Assembly: GCF_900109205.1 (NCBI RefSeq)
Contig: NZ_FNZB01000002.1
Span: 434,001 to 498,000, forward strand
Direction: 5' to 3'
DNA: 64,000 bases
DNA from: Sphingomonas sp. OV641
GTDB taxonomy: Bacteria > Pseudomonadota > Alphaproteobacteria > Sphingomonadales > Sphingomonadaceae
Made by a program: the position numbers and the translations under genes. Shown in pieces: positions 18,004-27,127 of this stretch. The notes beneath the pieces are model-generated. The model saw nothing but the letters and a program-made list of their open reading frames with translations. It did no database searches and was not told the origin of the DNA. Positions within the stretch are counted from its first letter, which is position 1; each line of letters opens with the position of its first letter.

Positions 18004-19299
18004 ATGCCACCGCCGTTCCCCTGGATCGACGTCCTGATCATCCTCACGCTGGTCGCCCTCAACGGCGTCTTTGCGATGAGCGAGCTTGCTATCGTTTCCG
18101 CCCGCAAGGCGCGGCTGGACGCCATGGTGCGCGCCGGCCATCGCGGCGCGCGTGCGGCCATCGATCTTGCGGCTGATCCGGGCAAATTCCTCTCCACCGT
18201 CCAGATCGGGATCACCCTGATCGGCATCATCAACGGCGCTTATTCGGGCGCAAGCCTCGGCGCGCCGATGGCCGCGCGGCTGGCGGCGCTCGGCGTGCCG
18301 GAGCGGATCGCGGACAATCTGGGCGTCGCGATCGTCATCGGCCTGACGACCTATGCCTCGCTGATCATTGGCGAACTGGTTCCCAAGCAGATTGCGTTGC
18401 GCAATCCGGAGCCGGTCGCGGCCTGGGTGGCGCTGCCCATGACCTGGCTGGCGAGCATCACCAAGCCGCTGGTCTGGCTGCTCGATGCCTCCAGCGCGCT
18501 GATCTTCCGGCTGCTGCGCCTCAACCGCGAATCGGAAGAACATGTCACCGCGGAGGAACTGCACCTGATCGTCGCCGAGGCGTCGAAGTCGGGCGTGATC
18601 GAGGAGCATGAGCGCTCGATCATTTCCGGCGTGGTGCGGCTGGCGGACCGGCCGGTGCGTGAGGTCATGACCCCTCGCACGGAAGTCGACTGGCTGGACG
18701 CCGGCCTCAGCGACACGGCCATCCGTGCCAAGCTGCTCGCCACGCCGCACAGCCGGCTGCCCGTGGCGGACGGGTCGATCGATGCCGTGATCGGCGTCGT
18801 ACAGGCGCGCGACGTCGCGGCGGCGCTGGCTCGCGGCGAGACGCTGGACCTGCGCCAGCTGGTCCGCAAGGCGCCCTTCGTGGTCGACCAGATCGATGCG
18901 ATGGACGCGCTGGACGCGCTGCGCCGCGCCGAAGTGCCGATGGCGCTGATCCACGACGAATACGGGCATTTCGAAGGCATCGTCACCCCCGCCAACCTGT
19001 TGGCGGCGATCGCGGGTGAGTTTGCGTCGGATGCGGACCCCGGCGACGCGCCGAACATCGTGGAGCGCGATGACGGGAGTTTGCTGGTGTCCGGCACCAT
19101 GGCCGCCGATTCCCTCGCCGAGCGGCTGGGCATCGACCTTCCCGAGGATCGGGATTACGCGACCGTGGCTGGTCTGGCACTCGCGGTGTTCCGTCACCTG
19201 CCGGCAGAGGGCGAAAGCTTCGTCGAGCAGGGCTGGCGGTTCGAGGTGGTCGATCTGGACGGCCGTCGCATCGACAAGCTGCTGGTGAGTGAGGCCTGA
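18004..19299 (+). CDS. Hemolysin family protein (CNNM transporter domain, CBS pair, CorC/HlyC domain)
   Basis: A 431-residue inner-membrane protein. The N-terminal DUF21/CNNM domain has about four membrane segments (LIILTLVALNGVFAMSELAI and others), as in Mg/Co efflux proteins. It is followed by two CBS domains (REVMTPRTEVDWLDAG and LRQLVRKAPFVVDQIDAMDA) and a C-terminal transporter-associated CorC_HlyC domain (DGSLLVSGTMAADSLAERLG). The role is probably Mg2+ or Co2+ export. Despite the family name there is no sign of a haemolysin. Confidence 0.92.
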   Translation: MPPPFPWIDVLIILTLVALNGVFAMSELAIVSARKARLDAMVRAGHRGARAAIDLAADPGKFLSTVQIGITLIGIINGAYSGASLGAPMAARLAALGVPERIADNLGVAIVIGLTTYASLIIGELVPKQIALRNPEPVAAWVALPMTWLASITKPLVWLLDASSALIFRLLRLNRESEEHVTAEELHLIVAEASKSGVIEEHERSIISGVVRLADRPVREVMTPRTEVDWLDAGLSDTAIRAKLLATPHSRLPVADGSIDAVIGVVQARDVAAALARGETLDLRQLVRKAPFVVDQIDAMDALDALRRAEVPMALIHDEYGHFEGIVTPANLLAAIAGEFASDADPGDAPNIVERDDGSLLVSGTMAADSLAERLGIDLPEDRDYATVAGLALAVFRHLPAEGESFVEQGWRFEVVDLDGRRIDKLLVSEA

Positions 19300-19474
19300 G
19301 GCAACGGGTTTGCCGAGGTCGGAATTCTGATCAGGCCGGAATGACGCCGAGCGCGGCTGATTTGCTCCAACTCACGCCCGCGCAAGTACGGGATGCGGCC
19401 ATGGCGCGCCGGAGTGTATCCGGCGTTCCGGCAAGCAGTCGGTCGCCACGCTGAAGCGCAGCGACCGTGAAGGA

Positions 19475-20356
19475 TCAGGCGACGCTGTTCCCGCCGGCGA
19501 TCGGCTCCACCCGCTGCCGGCGCCCCTGCGCGGTGGCGATCAGGTACAATCCGCCGGCGATCATCGGCAGGCACAGCAGCTGACCCATGTGAATCGTCGT
19601 GGCGAAGAACGTGCCGGCGAATTGCGAATCCGGCTCGCGGAAGAACTCCACGAAAAACCGCGCGAGGCCATAACCGGTTAGGAAGACGCCAACGAGCTTG
19701 CCCGGTTGGTAACGGGCATTGGTGCGCCAGAAGAAGAACCACAGCACCGCGAACAGCACCAGGCCCTCAAGCCCCGCCTCATAGAGCTGGCTCGGATGGC
19801 GGGCGGGTTCCGGAAAACCGGCTGGCACGGTGCGCGAGAAGACGATCGCCCAGGGCACGTCGGTCGGCTTGCCCCAGAGCTCGCCGTTCACGAAGTTTGC
19901 CAACCGGCCGAAAAAGAGGCCGAACGGCACGACGCAGGCGACATAATCGTGGATTCGCAGCCAGTTCAGGCCGTTCTTGCGCGCGAAAATGATGATCGCC
20001 AGGCTGGTGCCGATCACACCGCCGTGGAAGCTCATGCCGCCATCCCACAGGCGCAGGATGCGCAGCGGGTGAAGGATCATGTCGGGCGCGTAGAACAGCA
20101 CATAGCCGATCCGTCCGCCCAGGATGATGCCCAGCGTGGCGTAGAAGACGAGATCGTCGGCATGCCGGCGCGCCATCGGTGCCCCGGGCTGGGCCAGCAG
20201 CCGTAGCAGGTACCACCAGCCAATGACGATGCCAGCGATATAGGCCAGGCTGTACCAGCGCAGCGTGAAGAAGCCGATGGAAAAGACGTCCGGGTGCAAC
20301 CCCAGATCGTCGAAACGAAGGTGGCCGGCGGTGGCCGCGAACATGGGCAGGATCAA
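19475..20356 (-). CDS. lgt: Prolipoprotein diacylglyceryl transferase
   Basis: A 293-residue inner-membrane enzyme that moves diacylglycerol from phosphatidylglycerol to the lipobox cysteine of prolipoproteins. Seven predicted membrane segments and the Lgt signature [20 protein letters not shown] are visible, as are [12 protein letters not shown] and [17 protein letters not shown]. Initiation is read as TTG 20356, with GAGGGAAAAGCC upstream. ATG 20344 is a four-codon-shorter alternative. It diverges from the acyl-CoA ligase gene across 65 bp. Confidence 0.96.
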   Translation of the reverse strand: MILPMFAATAGHLRFDDLGLHPDVFSIGFFTLRWYSLAYIAGIVIGWWYLLRLLAQPGAPMARRHADDLVFYATLGIILGGRIGYVLFYAPDMILHPLRILRLWDGGMSFHGGVIGTSLAIIIFARKNGLNWLRIHDYVACVVPFGLFFGRLANFVNGELWGKPTDVPWAIVFSRTVPAGFPEPARHPSQLYEAGLEGLVLFAVLWFFFWRTNARYQPGKLVGVFLTGYGLARFFVEFFREPDSQFAGTFFATTIHMGQLLCLPMIAGGLYLIATAQGRRQRVEPIAGGNSVA

Positions 20357-20421
20357 GGCTTTTCCCTCAAACGTCGCGCCTGCATAAGGGCCCCAGACAC
20401 AAGGACCAAGCGGAGAGACGC

Positions 20422-22134
20422 ATGAAGACCGAACTAGATCTCAAGATGGACGCGACCATGGCCGCGTTGACGGGAGAGGGCGGTCCGCTTGCGCTCGGGT
20501 CGATTGAGCGCTTTGGTCAGACCTTGCCCGTGATCGCTGGCGCGCCGCCATCCTTGCCGGCCTATTTCGCGCATTACAGCCAGCAGCACGCCGCCACGGA
20601 GTTCCTCGTCGCGGGCGCAGAGCGGCTGACCTATGCCGACGTCTATGCGAAGGCGCAGGAAGTCGCATCGGCGCTGATCAGCGGATTTGGCGTGAAAAAG
20701 GGCGACCGGGTGGGAATCGCCGCGCGCAATTCCCCGTCGTGGATCGTCATCTACATGGGCATCCTCATGGCCGGCGGCGTTGCCACCTTGCTCAACGGCT
20801 GGTGGCAGTCCGAGGAGCTTCAGGCCGGCGTCGAGGACGTTGGCTGCGCGCTGGTCTTCGCCGATCCGCCACGCTGCAAGCGGCTCGCCGCGCTGCCGCA
20901 GCTGACCGCCAAGGTGGTCGAGTTCGACGATCTGAAGCCGCTCGGCTCCGCGCTGGGCCCGATCGTCGCCAAGGCGACTGGCGAGGCGACATTGCCGCAG
21001 GTCGGCCCGGATGATCATGCGACCATCCTGTTCACCTCCGGTTCGACCGGCCAGTCCAAGGGGGCCCTGTCCACCCACCGGCAGGTGACGCAGGGCGTGT
21101 TCAACTACCTCGGCTCTGCCCTCATGATGCTCGCCCTGGCAGCGCAGGAGGGGCAGGCGGCGAGCGGCCTGCAGCCGTCCACGCTGCTCAATGTGCCGCT
21201 GTTCCACGTCACGGCGGAAGTGCCGGTCTTTCTTCAATCCTTCGCGATCGGCCGCAAGCTGGTGCTGATGCCCAAGTGGGACGCCGAAGAAGCGATGCGC
21301 CTGATCGAACAGGAAAAGATCACCTATTTCGTCGGCGTTCCGCTGATGAGCTTCGAATTGCTCAACCACCCCAACCGGCACAAATACGATCTGTCGAGCG
21401 TCGCTGACATCGCGGCGGGCGGCGCGCCGCGCCCGGTCGAGCATGTGAAGCGGATCAATGAGGAGATGGAGGGCGCGCCGCTGATCGGCTACGGCCTCAC
21501 CGAGACGAACGGCGTTGGCACGGGTAATTGGCGCACCAATTATCTGGCCAAGCCGAACTCGGCCGGCCGCCCCTCCATGCCGCTGGTGGATCTTGCCATC
21601 CTCGACGATGCCGGAGCGCCGGTGCCACAGGGTGAACGGGGCGAAATCTCGATCCGCTCGGCCGCCTGCTTCCAGGAATATTGGGGCAACGCCGAGGCGA
21701 CCAAGGCCTGCTACACCGCCGACGGATATTTTCGCACCGGCGACATCGGCTACCTCGACGAGGACGGCTACCTCTTCATCGTGGATCGCAAAAAGGACAT
21801 CATCATTCGTGGCGGTGAGAACATCAGCTGCCAGGAAGTCGAGGATGCGCTTTACCAGCATCCCGAGGTTGCCGAAGCGGCGGTGTTCGGTCTGGCGGAT
21901 GAGAAATATGGCGAGGTGCCGGGCGCCGTCGTGCATTTGGCGCAGCCAGGGGCTGTCACGGTGGACGATCTCTGCGCCTTCCTCACGCAGCATATCGCCG
22001 CCTTCAAGGTGCCGCAGCGCATCTGGCTGTCCACCGACCCGCTGCCGCGCCTTGGCACCGAGAAGATCGACAAGGTCAGCCTGCGCAACAAATATCGCGC
22101 GCTTGCCGCCGCGCAGACCCAGACCTCAGAATAA
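20422..22134 (+). CDS. Class I adenylate-forming acyl-CoA synthetase
   Basis: A 570-residue AMP-binding enzyme that activates a carboxylic acid to its CoA thioester via an acyl-adenylate. Motifs are the P-loop [35 protein letters not shown], the [20 protein letters not shown] region with the hinge Asp, and the C-terminal catalytic Lys segment [17 protein letters not shown] 20422 has GGAGAGACGC upstream. The substrate (medium/long-chain fatty acid or aromatic acid) cannot be read from the sequence. It stands alone between lgt and an oppositely oriented LLM gene. Confidence 0.9.
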   Translation: MKTELDLKMDATMAALTGEGGPLALGSIERFGQTLPVIAGAPPSLPAYFAHYSQQHAATEFLVAGAERLTYADVYAKAQEVASALISGFGVKKGDRVGIAARNSPSWIVIYMGILMAGGVATLLNGWWQSEELQAGVEDVGCALVFADPPRCKRLAALPQLTAKVVEFDDLKPLGSALGPIVAKATGEATLPQVGPDDHATILFTSGSTGQSKGALSTHRQVTQGVFNYLGSALMMLALAAQEGQAASGLQPSTLLNVPLFHVTAEVPVFLQSFAIGRKLVLMPKWDAEEAMRLIEQEKITYFVGVPLMSFELLNHPNRHKYDLSSVADIAAGGAPRPVEHVKRINEEMEGAPLIGYGLTETNGVGTGNWRTNYLAKPNSAGRPSMPLVDLAILDDAGAPVPQGERGEISIRSAACFQEYWGNAEATKACYTADGYFRTGDIGYLDEDGYLFIVDRKKDIIIRGGENISCQEVEDALYQHPEVAEAAVFGLADEKYGEVPGAVVHLAQPGAVTVDDLCAFLTQHIAAFKVPQRIWLSTDPLPRLGTEKIDKVSLRNKYRALAAAQTQTSE

Positions 22135-22239
22135 GAAGCGCTGTTAGCGTCTACGCCATGTCGCTCCGTTCCACGGGGCGGCATGGCGAAGCCGTGCGGT
22201 GAGGGGCCTGCCCCCGGGACACGTCCGAGGCGCCGTTCG

Positions 22240-23256
22240 TCAGCGCCAGCCGAGGGCCGGTGCGACATGGGTCAGGATGCTCTCGAGCACATGCGCGTTA
22301 TAGTCCACGCCCAGCTGGTTCGGCACCGTTAACAGCAGCGTATCCGCTTCCGCGATCGCTTCATCCGCGCGCAGCTGCTCCACCAGCCGATCGGGCTCCG
22401 CCGCGTAGGAACGGCCGAACACCGCGCGCATATTGTCGATCACGCCGACCTGATCGCTGTCTGACCCCGCGCCGAAATAGCGTCGGTCCTGATCGTTCAC
22501 CAACGCGAAGATCGACCGCGACACCGACACGCGTGGCTCGCGTGCATGGCCCGCCTCCTTCCACGCTGCGCGATAGGCGTGGATCTGCCGCGCCTGCTGC
22601 ACATGGAATGGCTCGCCGGTCTCGTCCGCCTTCAAGGTCGAGCTCTGCAGGTTCATGCCCTGCTGCGCCGCCCAGATCGCGGTCGCGTTGGAGGCGGAGC
22701 CCCACCAGATGCGCTCGCGCAGCCCGGCCGAGAATGGCTCCAGCCGCAACAGGCCGGGTGGGTTGGGGAACATCGGCCGCGGATTGGGGCGGGCGAAGCC
22801 TTCGCCCTTCAGCAATTCGAAGAACACCTCACCATGGCGCCGCCCCATATCGGCATCGCTGGTGCCCTCGGCCGGCGTATAGCCGAAGTGGCGCCAGCCC
22901 TCGATCACCTGTTCCGGCGAGCCCCGGCTGATACCAAGCTGCAGGCGGCCGCCGCTGATCAGATCGGCGGCGCCGGCATCCTCGGCCATGTAGAACGGGT
23001 TTTCGTATCGCATGTCGATGACGCCCGTGCCGATCTCGATCCGGCGCGTCCGCGCGCCCACCGCCGCCAGCAGGGGGAAGGGCGAGGCGAGCTGCCGCGC
23101 GAAATGGTGAACCCGGAAATAGGCGCCGTCGACGCCCAGCTCCTCGGCCGCCACTGCAAGGTCGATGGATTGCAGCAGCACATCGCTGGCAGAGCGCGTG
23201 GCCGAGTGAGGAGCGTCCGACCAATGGCCGAACGAGAGGAAACCGATCTTCTTCAT
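22240..23256 (-). CDS. LLM class flavin-dependent oxidoreductase
   Basis: A 338-residue luciferase-like TIM-barrel protein. It begins MKKIGFLSFGHWSDAPHSAT and continues with DLAVAAEELGVDGAYFRVHH, IEIGTGVIDMRYENPFYMAE and DLISGGRLQLGISRGSPEQV. All are typical of FMNH2- or F420-using monooxygenases of the bacterial luciferase family. ATG 23256 is chosen at the first homologous residue of a longer frame. No flavin reductase is adjacent. The substrate is unknown. Unlike the monooxygenase at 42639-43715 it lacks the SsuD-type sulfonate motifs, so it should not be confused with it. Confidence 0.88.
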   Translation of the reverse strand: MKKIGFLSFGHWSDAPHSATRSASDVLLQSIDLAVAAEELGVDGAYFRVHHFARQLASPFPLLAAVGARTRRIEIGTGVIDMRYENPFYMAEDAGAADLISGGRLQLGISRGSPEQVIEGWRHFGYTPAEGTSDADMGRRHGEVFFELLKGEGFARPNPRPMFPNPPGLLRLEPFSAGLRERIWWGSASNATAIWAAQQGMNLQSSTLKADETGEPFHVQQARQIHAYRAAWKEAGHAREPRVSVSRSIFALVNDQDRRYFGAGSDSDQVGVIDNMRAVFGRSYAAEPDRLVEQLRADEAIAEADTLLLTVPNQLGVDYNAHVLESILTHVAPALGWR

Positions 23257-23399
23257 GCTGGATGATCCTGGCGCCGCGTCGTCACCATGCGACGCGGCAG
23301 GTTGGACCAGGATATGGGGCGACCGCCACAGCCGCCAAGCCACGGATCGGAGACGATCCGTTTCGCAGCCGGCGCTTCAGACCGGCCGGCTGCCGGCGA

Positions 23400-24194
23400 T
23401 CAGAACGGCAGCCAGTTCGATTTCTGCGTGAATTTCATATAGCCGATGTTCACGCCTGCGCGGTATCCGACGCCCAGCCGCACCGGGATCAGCACGATAT
23501 TGCCGCGACGAAGATACGTGGCTGCGAAACCGCCGACAAAGTAAAGTCGCCCTTCGGCCGCTGGAAAACGGCGGTACAGTTCGGCCGTGTCGTAAAGGTT
23601 GTAGACCAGCACGAACACCTTGTTGGCATCGCCGCCCACGTCAAAGCCGACCGACGGCCCGGTCCAATAGACCGGCATCTGGCCTTCCACCTTGTGGGTC
23701 ATGATGCCCGATCCGTAGCGCAGCCCGACAACGAATGCGCCAGCCGCCTCGCGACCGGCGATATAGGCGTTGGGCTCGCCCTGCTCCGACAGGATCTTCT
23801 CGATAATGGACGCGAAGCCCTCCGCGCCCTTGCCGAACACGCCTTCGCCAGCCCCGATCAGGTCATCGCGCTTGAAGGTCGTCGCGGCCTGCGTCGTCGC
23901 GTCCGCCCGCACCTCGGCGCCGGTGGATGGCGCTGGTGGGGCGGATGGAGCCGGGGCGGGGGATTGCTGCGGCAGTGGTGCCTCGAGCGGCGCATCCTGG
24001 TCCGCCGGCGTATCGGTGTTCGACGTCGGTTCGCGATAGGTCTGCGCGGAGGAGCGGGCCGGTGGCGGCGGCACGCGCGGCCCCGACAGATCGCCGTCGA
24101 TCGACTGATTGGGATCGATCGTCCGGACCTGTGCCGGCGCACTGCCGGCAAGTGAGGTGGCGACCATCGCCACGGCGATCATGAACATGCGCAT
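23400..24194 (-). CDS. DUF1134 / EipA-like periplasmic envelope integrity protein
   Basis: A 264-residue exported protein. The signal peptide MRMFMIAVAMVATSLAGSAP is followed by a long Pro/Ala-rich linker (residues about 40-95) and a C-terminal DUF1134 domain (FGKGAEGFASIIEKILSEQG, GRYGSG-like GLRYGSGIMTHK, VYWTGPSVGFDVGGDANKVF, LVYNLYDTAELYRRFPA). DUF1134 is conserved in alphaproteobacteria. From memory, the Brucella homologue EipA is periplasmic and needed for envelope integrity. ATG 24194 is preceded by GGGGGAATTGTACC. It is a single gene, divergent from the tRNA-Ser. Confidence 0.88.
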   Translation of the reverse strand: MRMFMIAVAMVATSLAGSAPAQVRTIDPNQSIDGDLSGPRVPPPPARSSAQTYREPTSNTDTPADQDAPLEAPLPQQSPAPAPSAPPAPSTGAEVRADATTQAATTFKRDDLIGAGEGVFGKGAEGFASIIEKILSEQGEPNAYIAGREAAGAFVVGLRYGSGIMTHKVEGQMPVYWTGPSVGFDVGGDANKVFVLVYNLYDTAELYRRFPAAEGRLYFVGGFAATYLRRGNIVLIPVRLGVGYRAGVNIGYMKFTQKSNWLPF

Positions 24195-24370
24195 TGGTAC
24201 AATTCCCCCGGGCAGACCCCGTTGGACCACCATAAACAAACCCGCGCTTTCAAGACAATGAACAGTGCGGCGGGTAGCGCGAGGCGCGCGCCGGGGTGAA
24301 TCGATCGACCATGCCGGCAACGGTTGATCAGCCCCGCACACCCCGCTATAGCCGCGCTTCCGCCAGGCCC

Positions 24371-24460
24371 GGAGACGTGGGTGAGTGGCTGAAACCAACG
24401 CTTTGCTAAAGCGTCGTACGGGAAACCGTACCGAGGGTTCGAATCCCTCCGTCTCCGCCA
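24371..24460 (+). tRNA. tRNA-Ser (anticodon GCU)
   Basis: A 90-nt class II tRNA with long variable arm. The acceptor arm GGAGACG pairs with CGTCTCC. The anticodon loop CTTTGCTAAAG has GCT flanked by T and A. The variable arm is GTACGGGAAACCGTAC, the T-loop is GGTTCGAATCC, the discriminator is G and the encoded CCA is at 24458-24460. It reads AGC/AGU codons. Confidence 0.97.
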
Positions 24461-24830
24461 CCCAGTTCGCTTCCGAAGAAAATGTGCAGTTCCCCCGATC
24501 GTGGGACTGGCAGCATCTTCGTGTTGGTAAACGGGCAACTCGACCGATCGACCGCGCGCGTTCGGCGGCGGTCGAACGGATTTAGCGTAACGGATTGCAT
24601 TTCGCGGTGTCTGCATCTCACCCGTGACACGCTGTGGCGTTCCGGAGATGTCGATAGCCAAGGCAGCGCCGAGAACGCTCGATCTCACCAGGCCACGCTT
24701 CAAACCTGAAGAGGGGGTGCGAGCGGCTCTTGAAGATCTCACTCACCGCAGCGTCTACGAAGTCCGTGAACGACGTATATGGCGCTTCGAGATCTGAACG
24801 GATACGCTTCACTCTATGAGGCCGGCCAAG
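24461..24830. other. Spacer between tRNA-Ser and TetR gene; nothing recognised
   Basis: The 370 bp hold no convincing gene or terminator. I looked for an integrase remnant or a repeat of the tRNA 3' end, as expected of an integrated element, and saw neither. Confidence 0.5.
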
Positions 24831-25523
24831 ATGCACGGTGAACCTTCCTTGTCCGCGCCGTCGACCGCGCTCGTGCGCCGCGATGTACGCGAGGAGCTGC
24901 TCGAGGCTGCCAGCGCGCTGATGACGGAGCGCGACACGCTTGATCTGTCGCTGATCGACATCGGGGAACGGGCGGGTGCCAATACGGCGATGGTGAAATA
25001 TTATTTCGGCAACAAGGAAGGCCTTTTCGTCGCCCTTCTCGAGCGAGACGCGCAGCACACGCTCGAGCAGCTCCTCCGCCTATTGTCGATGACCATCGAT
25101 CCGGCCGAGAAGATGCGGCGCCACCTGAATGGCATGCTGCGCACCTACTTCCACCGGCCCTACATCAACCGGCTCCTGCTCCAGGTCCTTCATCATCAAA
25201 GTCAGGAGCGCCGCCAGGAGATCGTCGATCGCTTCACCCGGCCCCTTACCGAGGCTTATCGCCAGCTGATCGACGAGGGCGTCGCCGCAGGGCTGTTCCG
25301 CCCGCTCGACCCCATGTTTCTCTACTTTCAAGCGGTCGGGATCTGCGAACAGCTCTTTTCCGCGCGAATCCTTCTGCCCACCGTCTTCAAGGTGGAACAG
25401 TTCGATCGATCCCAGCAGGAGCGCTTCATCGCGCAGACGATCGACATCTTCATGGCCGGTATCGCGCGCACTCCCCCGTCGGCGGCGGAGGCTCGCTCAA
25501 AGGCTCTAGCGGCGGATAGGTGA
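24831..25523 (+). CDS. TetR/AcrR family transcriptional regulator
   Basis: A 230-residue repressor. The N-terminal HTH is REELLEAASALMTERDTLDL and SLIDIGERAGANTAMVKYYF, with the family ending GNKEGLFVALLER. The C-terminal ligand domain is all-helical (MRRHLNGMLRTYFHRPYINR and on). ATG 24831 has GAGG about 9 bp upstream; ATG 24816 is the alternative. It converges on the 3' end of the DUF6285-phosphotransferase-acyl-CoA dehydrogenase operon, which makes it the likely acyl-CoA-sensing regulator of that operon. This is inferred from position only. Confidence 0.88.
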   Translation: MHGEPSLSAPSTALVRRDVREELLEAASALMTERDTLDLSLIDIGERAGANTAMVKYYFGNKEGLFVALLERDAQHTLEQLLRLLSMTIDPAEKMRRHLNGMLRTYFHRPYINRLLLQVLHHQSQERRQEIVDRFTRPLTEAYRQLIDEGVAAGLFRPLDPMFLYFQAVGICEQLFSARILLPTVFKVEQFDRSQQERFIAQTIDIFMAGIARTPPSAAEARSKALAADR

Positions 25524-25539
25524 GCATGAGCCGCAGCCA

Positions 25540-25923
25540 CTAGGCTGCGCCCGATCCCTTCAGCGCGTCCTGGTAAGATGCATAGGCGGGCTGGTCGATC
25601 GCCAGCTTGTCCATGGTTGTTTGCCAAAGATGTTCGAGCAGCGCGGTGCTGTGGATGTCGATCCGTCCGTCCCGGATCTGCGACGCCAATTCTCCGTTCA
25701 GCGCCTCAAGCGAGCCGTCCTGGCCGAGCAACGCGGCAAGGCGGGCCAATTCGCGATGATCGGCTGCGGGCCTCAGCTCGATCTCCCGCCGGACAAGCTC
25801 AACAGCGTTCATCGCCACCCGGGCCGTGAAGCTTGCGTGCCCCTGAAGCTGCGGCATCGCAACGTCGCGCAGAAAGGCGGCGACCGTCGCCAGGATTTCT
25901 GAAGGCGTCGGTTGTTCCTGCAT
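25540..25923 (-). CDS. DUF6285 domain-containing protein (LvaB-like small partner)
   Basis: A 127-residue helical protein. From MQEQPTPSEILATVAAFLRD to RVAMNAVELVRREIEL and HRELARLAALLGQDGSLEAL, it has the pattern of the DUF6285 proteins encoded beside acyl-CoA-linked phosphotransferases. In the Pseudomonas levulinate pathway a small protein, LvaB, is needed by the kinase LvaA. I infer that this gene is its counterpart, from size and position rather than an alignment. It follows the phosphotransferase stop by only 4 nt and is the last gene of the operon. Confidence 0.75.
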   Translation of the reverse strand: MQEQPTPSEILATVAAFLRDVAMPQLQGHASFTARVAMNAVELVRREIELRPAADHRELARLAALLGQDGSLEALNGELASQIRDGRIDIHSTALLEHLWQTTMDKLAIDQPAYASYQDALKGSGAA

Positions 25924-25927
25924 GGCG

Positions 25928-26968
25928 TCAATCCCGTCCCATGATCGCGCGGAGGAGGTCGAGTTCGTTCTCCGAGGCGCGGCGGGCGATCATCGCCCGT
26001 TCCACCGTCGTGTCGCCGCCGCGAAGCCAGTTCACCATGCCCGCGGTGGATACGCCCCAGCGCAAGCTGCCGAGCACCTGCCAGAAGCGGACCCGTTCGA
26101 CATCGACCGGCCGTCCGGTTTCCGCAGCATAAGCGGCGTACATGTCTTCCGCGCGGCCCACCCCGCCAACCGGCCGGCCGAGCACGCCGAAGCGCCAGGG
26201 CGGGATCTGGAGCCACGCCAGGTCTTCGGCGGGGTCGCCGAGGTGCGCGACTTCCCAGTCCAGTACGGCGCGCAGGCCGTTTTCGCCGACGATCAGGTTG
26301 CCCAGTCGAAAGTCGCCATGCACCAGCCGTGGGTCGACCGGCTCGGGCAACTTCGCCTCCAGCCACTTGATCGCCAGTTCGAACACCGGACGCGGCTGCA
26401 CGCCGGGTTTGGCCAGCTCGGCCGTCATCCGCGCCAGCTGCGTGCGCGCATCGGAATAGGGCAGCGTCGGCAGCCTGTCCGCTGCCAGGTCGTGCAGCTT
26501 GCCGAGCGTGGTCCCGATCTGCGCGGCAAACACCTGACGCGCGCCGGCATAGGCCGCGTCGCGAATGATGCGCCGTGCCAGTGTTTCGCCGGGGATGCGG
26601 TTCATCAGGAAACCATCGCCGAGTTCGTCCTCGGGCCGGAGCACATGCCACACCGCAGGAACGGCAAGCTCCTGGCGCCCAGCCGCCCGCAGCACCTCCG
26701 CCTCGGTGGAGAGTGGCAGCGACGTCCCCGCGCGGGTGCCGGGCGAGCGGCGCAGGATCAGCGGCAATCCTCCGCCGGGCCGCTCGGCATCAAGCGCCCA
26801 AGTCTCCAGCGTTGCGCCGGCCGAAACGCGCGCCAGCCCGGTGATCGCCGTTACCGAAGGGTCGACGCGCTGCGCCATCGCCAGCAAGGACGCCAGGAAC
26901 TGCTCCCTGCCACTCCCGGCCGATGCCGAAGCGTTCGGCGGCACCGCTGCCTGCATCGCAATGGTCAC
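25928..26968 (-). CDS. Phosphotransferase family protein (ACAD10/LvaA-type acyl-CoA kinase)
   Basis: A 346-residue protein-kinase-like (aminoglycoside phosphotransferase, APH) fold. Visible are the nucleotide-binding N-lobe (PGGGLPLILRRSPGT), the catalytic loop LVHGDFRLGNLIVGENGLRA, and the metal Asp in VLDWEVAHLGDPAEDLAWLQ. This is the subgroup fused to or encoded with acyl-CoA dehydrogenases (ACAD10/11 in animals, LvaA in Pseudomonas), which phosphorylates the 4-hydroxyl of 4-hydroxyacyl-CoA. GTG 26968 with GGAG 8 nt upstream is taken as start. An in-frame ATG lies 12 nt later. Its upstream neighbour is the dehydrogenase that would use its product. Confidence 0.85.
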   Translation of the reverse strand: MTIAMQAAVPPNASASAGSGREQFLASLLAMAQRVDPSVTAITGLARVSAGATLETWALDAERPGGGLPLILRRSPGTRAGTSLPLSTEAEVLRAAGRQELAVPAVWHVLRPEDELGDGFLMNRIPGETLARRIIRDAAYAGARQVFAAQIGTTLGKLHDLAADRLPTLPYSDARTQLARMTAELAKPGVQPRPVFELAIKWLEAKLPEPVDPRLVHGDFRLGNLIVGENGLRAVLDWEVAHLGDPAEDLAWLQIPPWRFGVLGRPVGGVGRAEDMYAAYAAETGRPVDVERVRFWQVLGSLRWGVSTAGMVNWLRGGDTTVERAMIARRASENELDLLRAIMGRD

Positions 26969-27127
26969 GCCGCGTTCTCCACCAAACCGGCTGCGTCACG
27001 GCCGGGCGCCGAGCGCGGGCGCTTTATCCCGCGCGCCACCGGCCACGCTCGGATGCTCTGGTCCCTCATCGATCCTTCTCCATCACGCCCGGGCGTCGGC
27101 CGGAAACATGCCTCACCGGTCCCGCCC

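Noticed and set aside
20434..21993. A 519-codon open frame antisense to the acyl-CoA synthetase
   Set aside because: Shadow of a well-supported AMP-binding enzyme; no recognisable domain.
22240..23256. The first LLM oxidoreductase as part of a sulfonate pathway
   Set aside because: It lacks the RAHVIVRE and SGYPH motifs of SsuD-like enzymes, has no flavin reductase beside it and is far from the SQ locus.
24371..24830. tRNA-Ser as an integration site of a mobile element
   Set aside because: No integrase, no duplicated tRNA end and no change in gene content right behind it.
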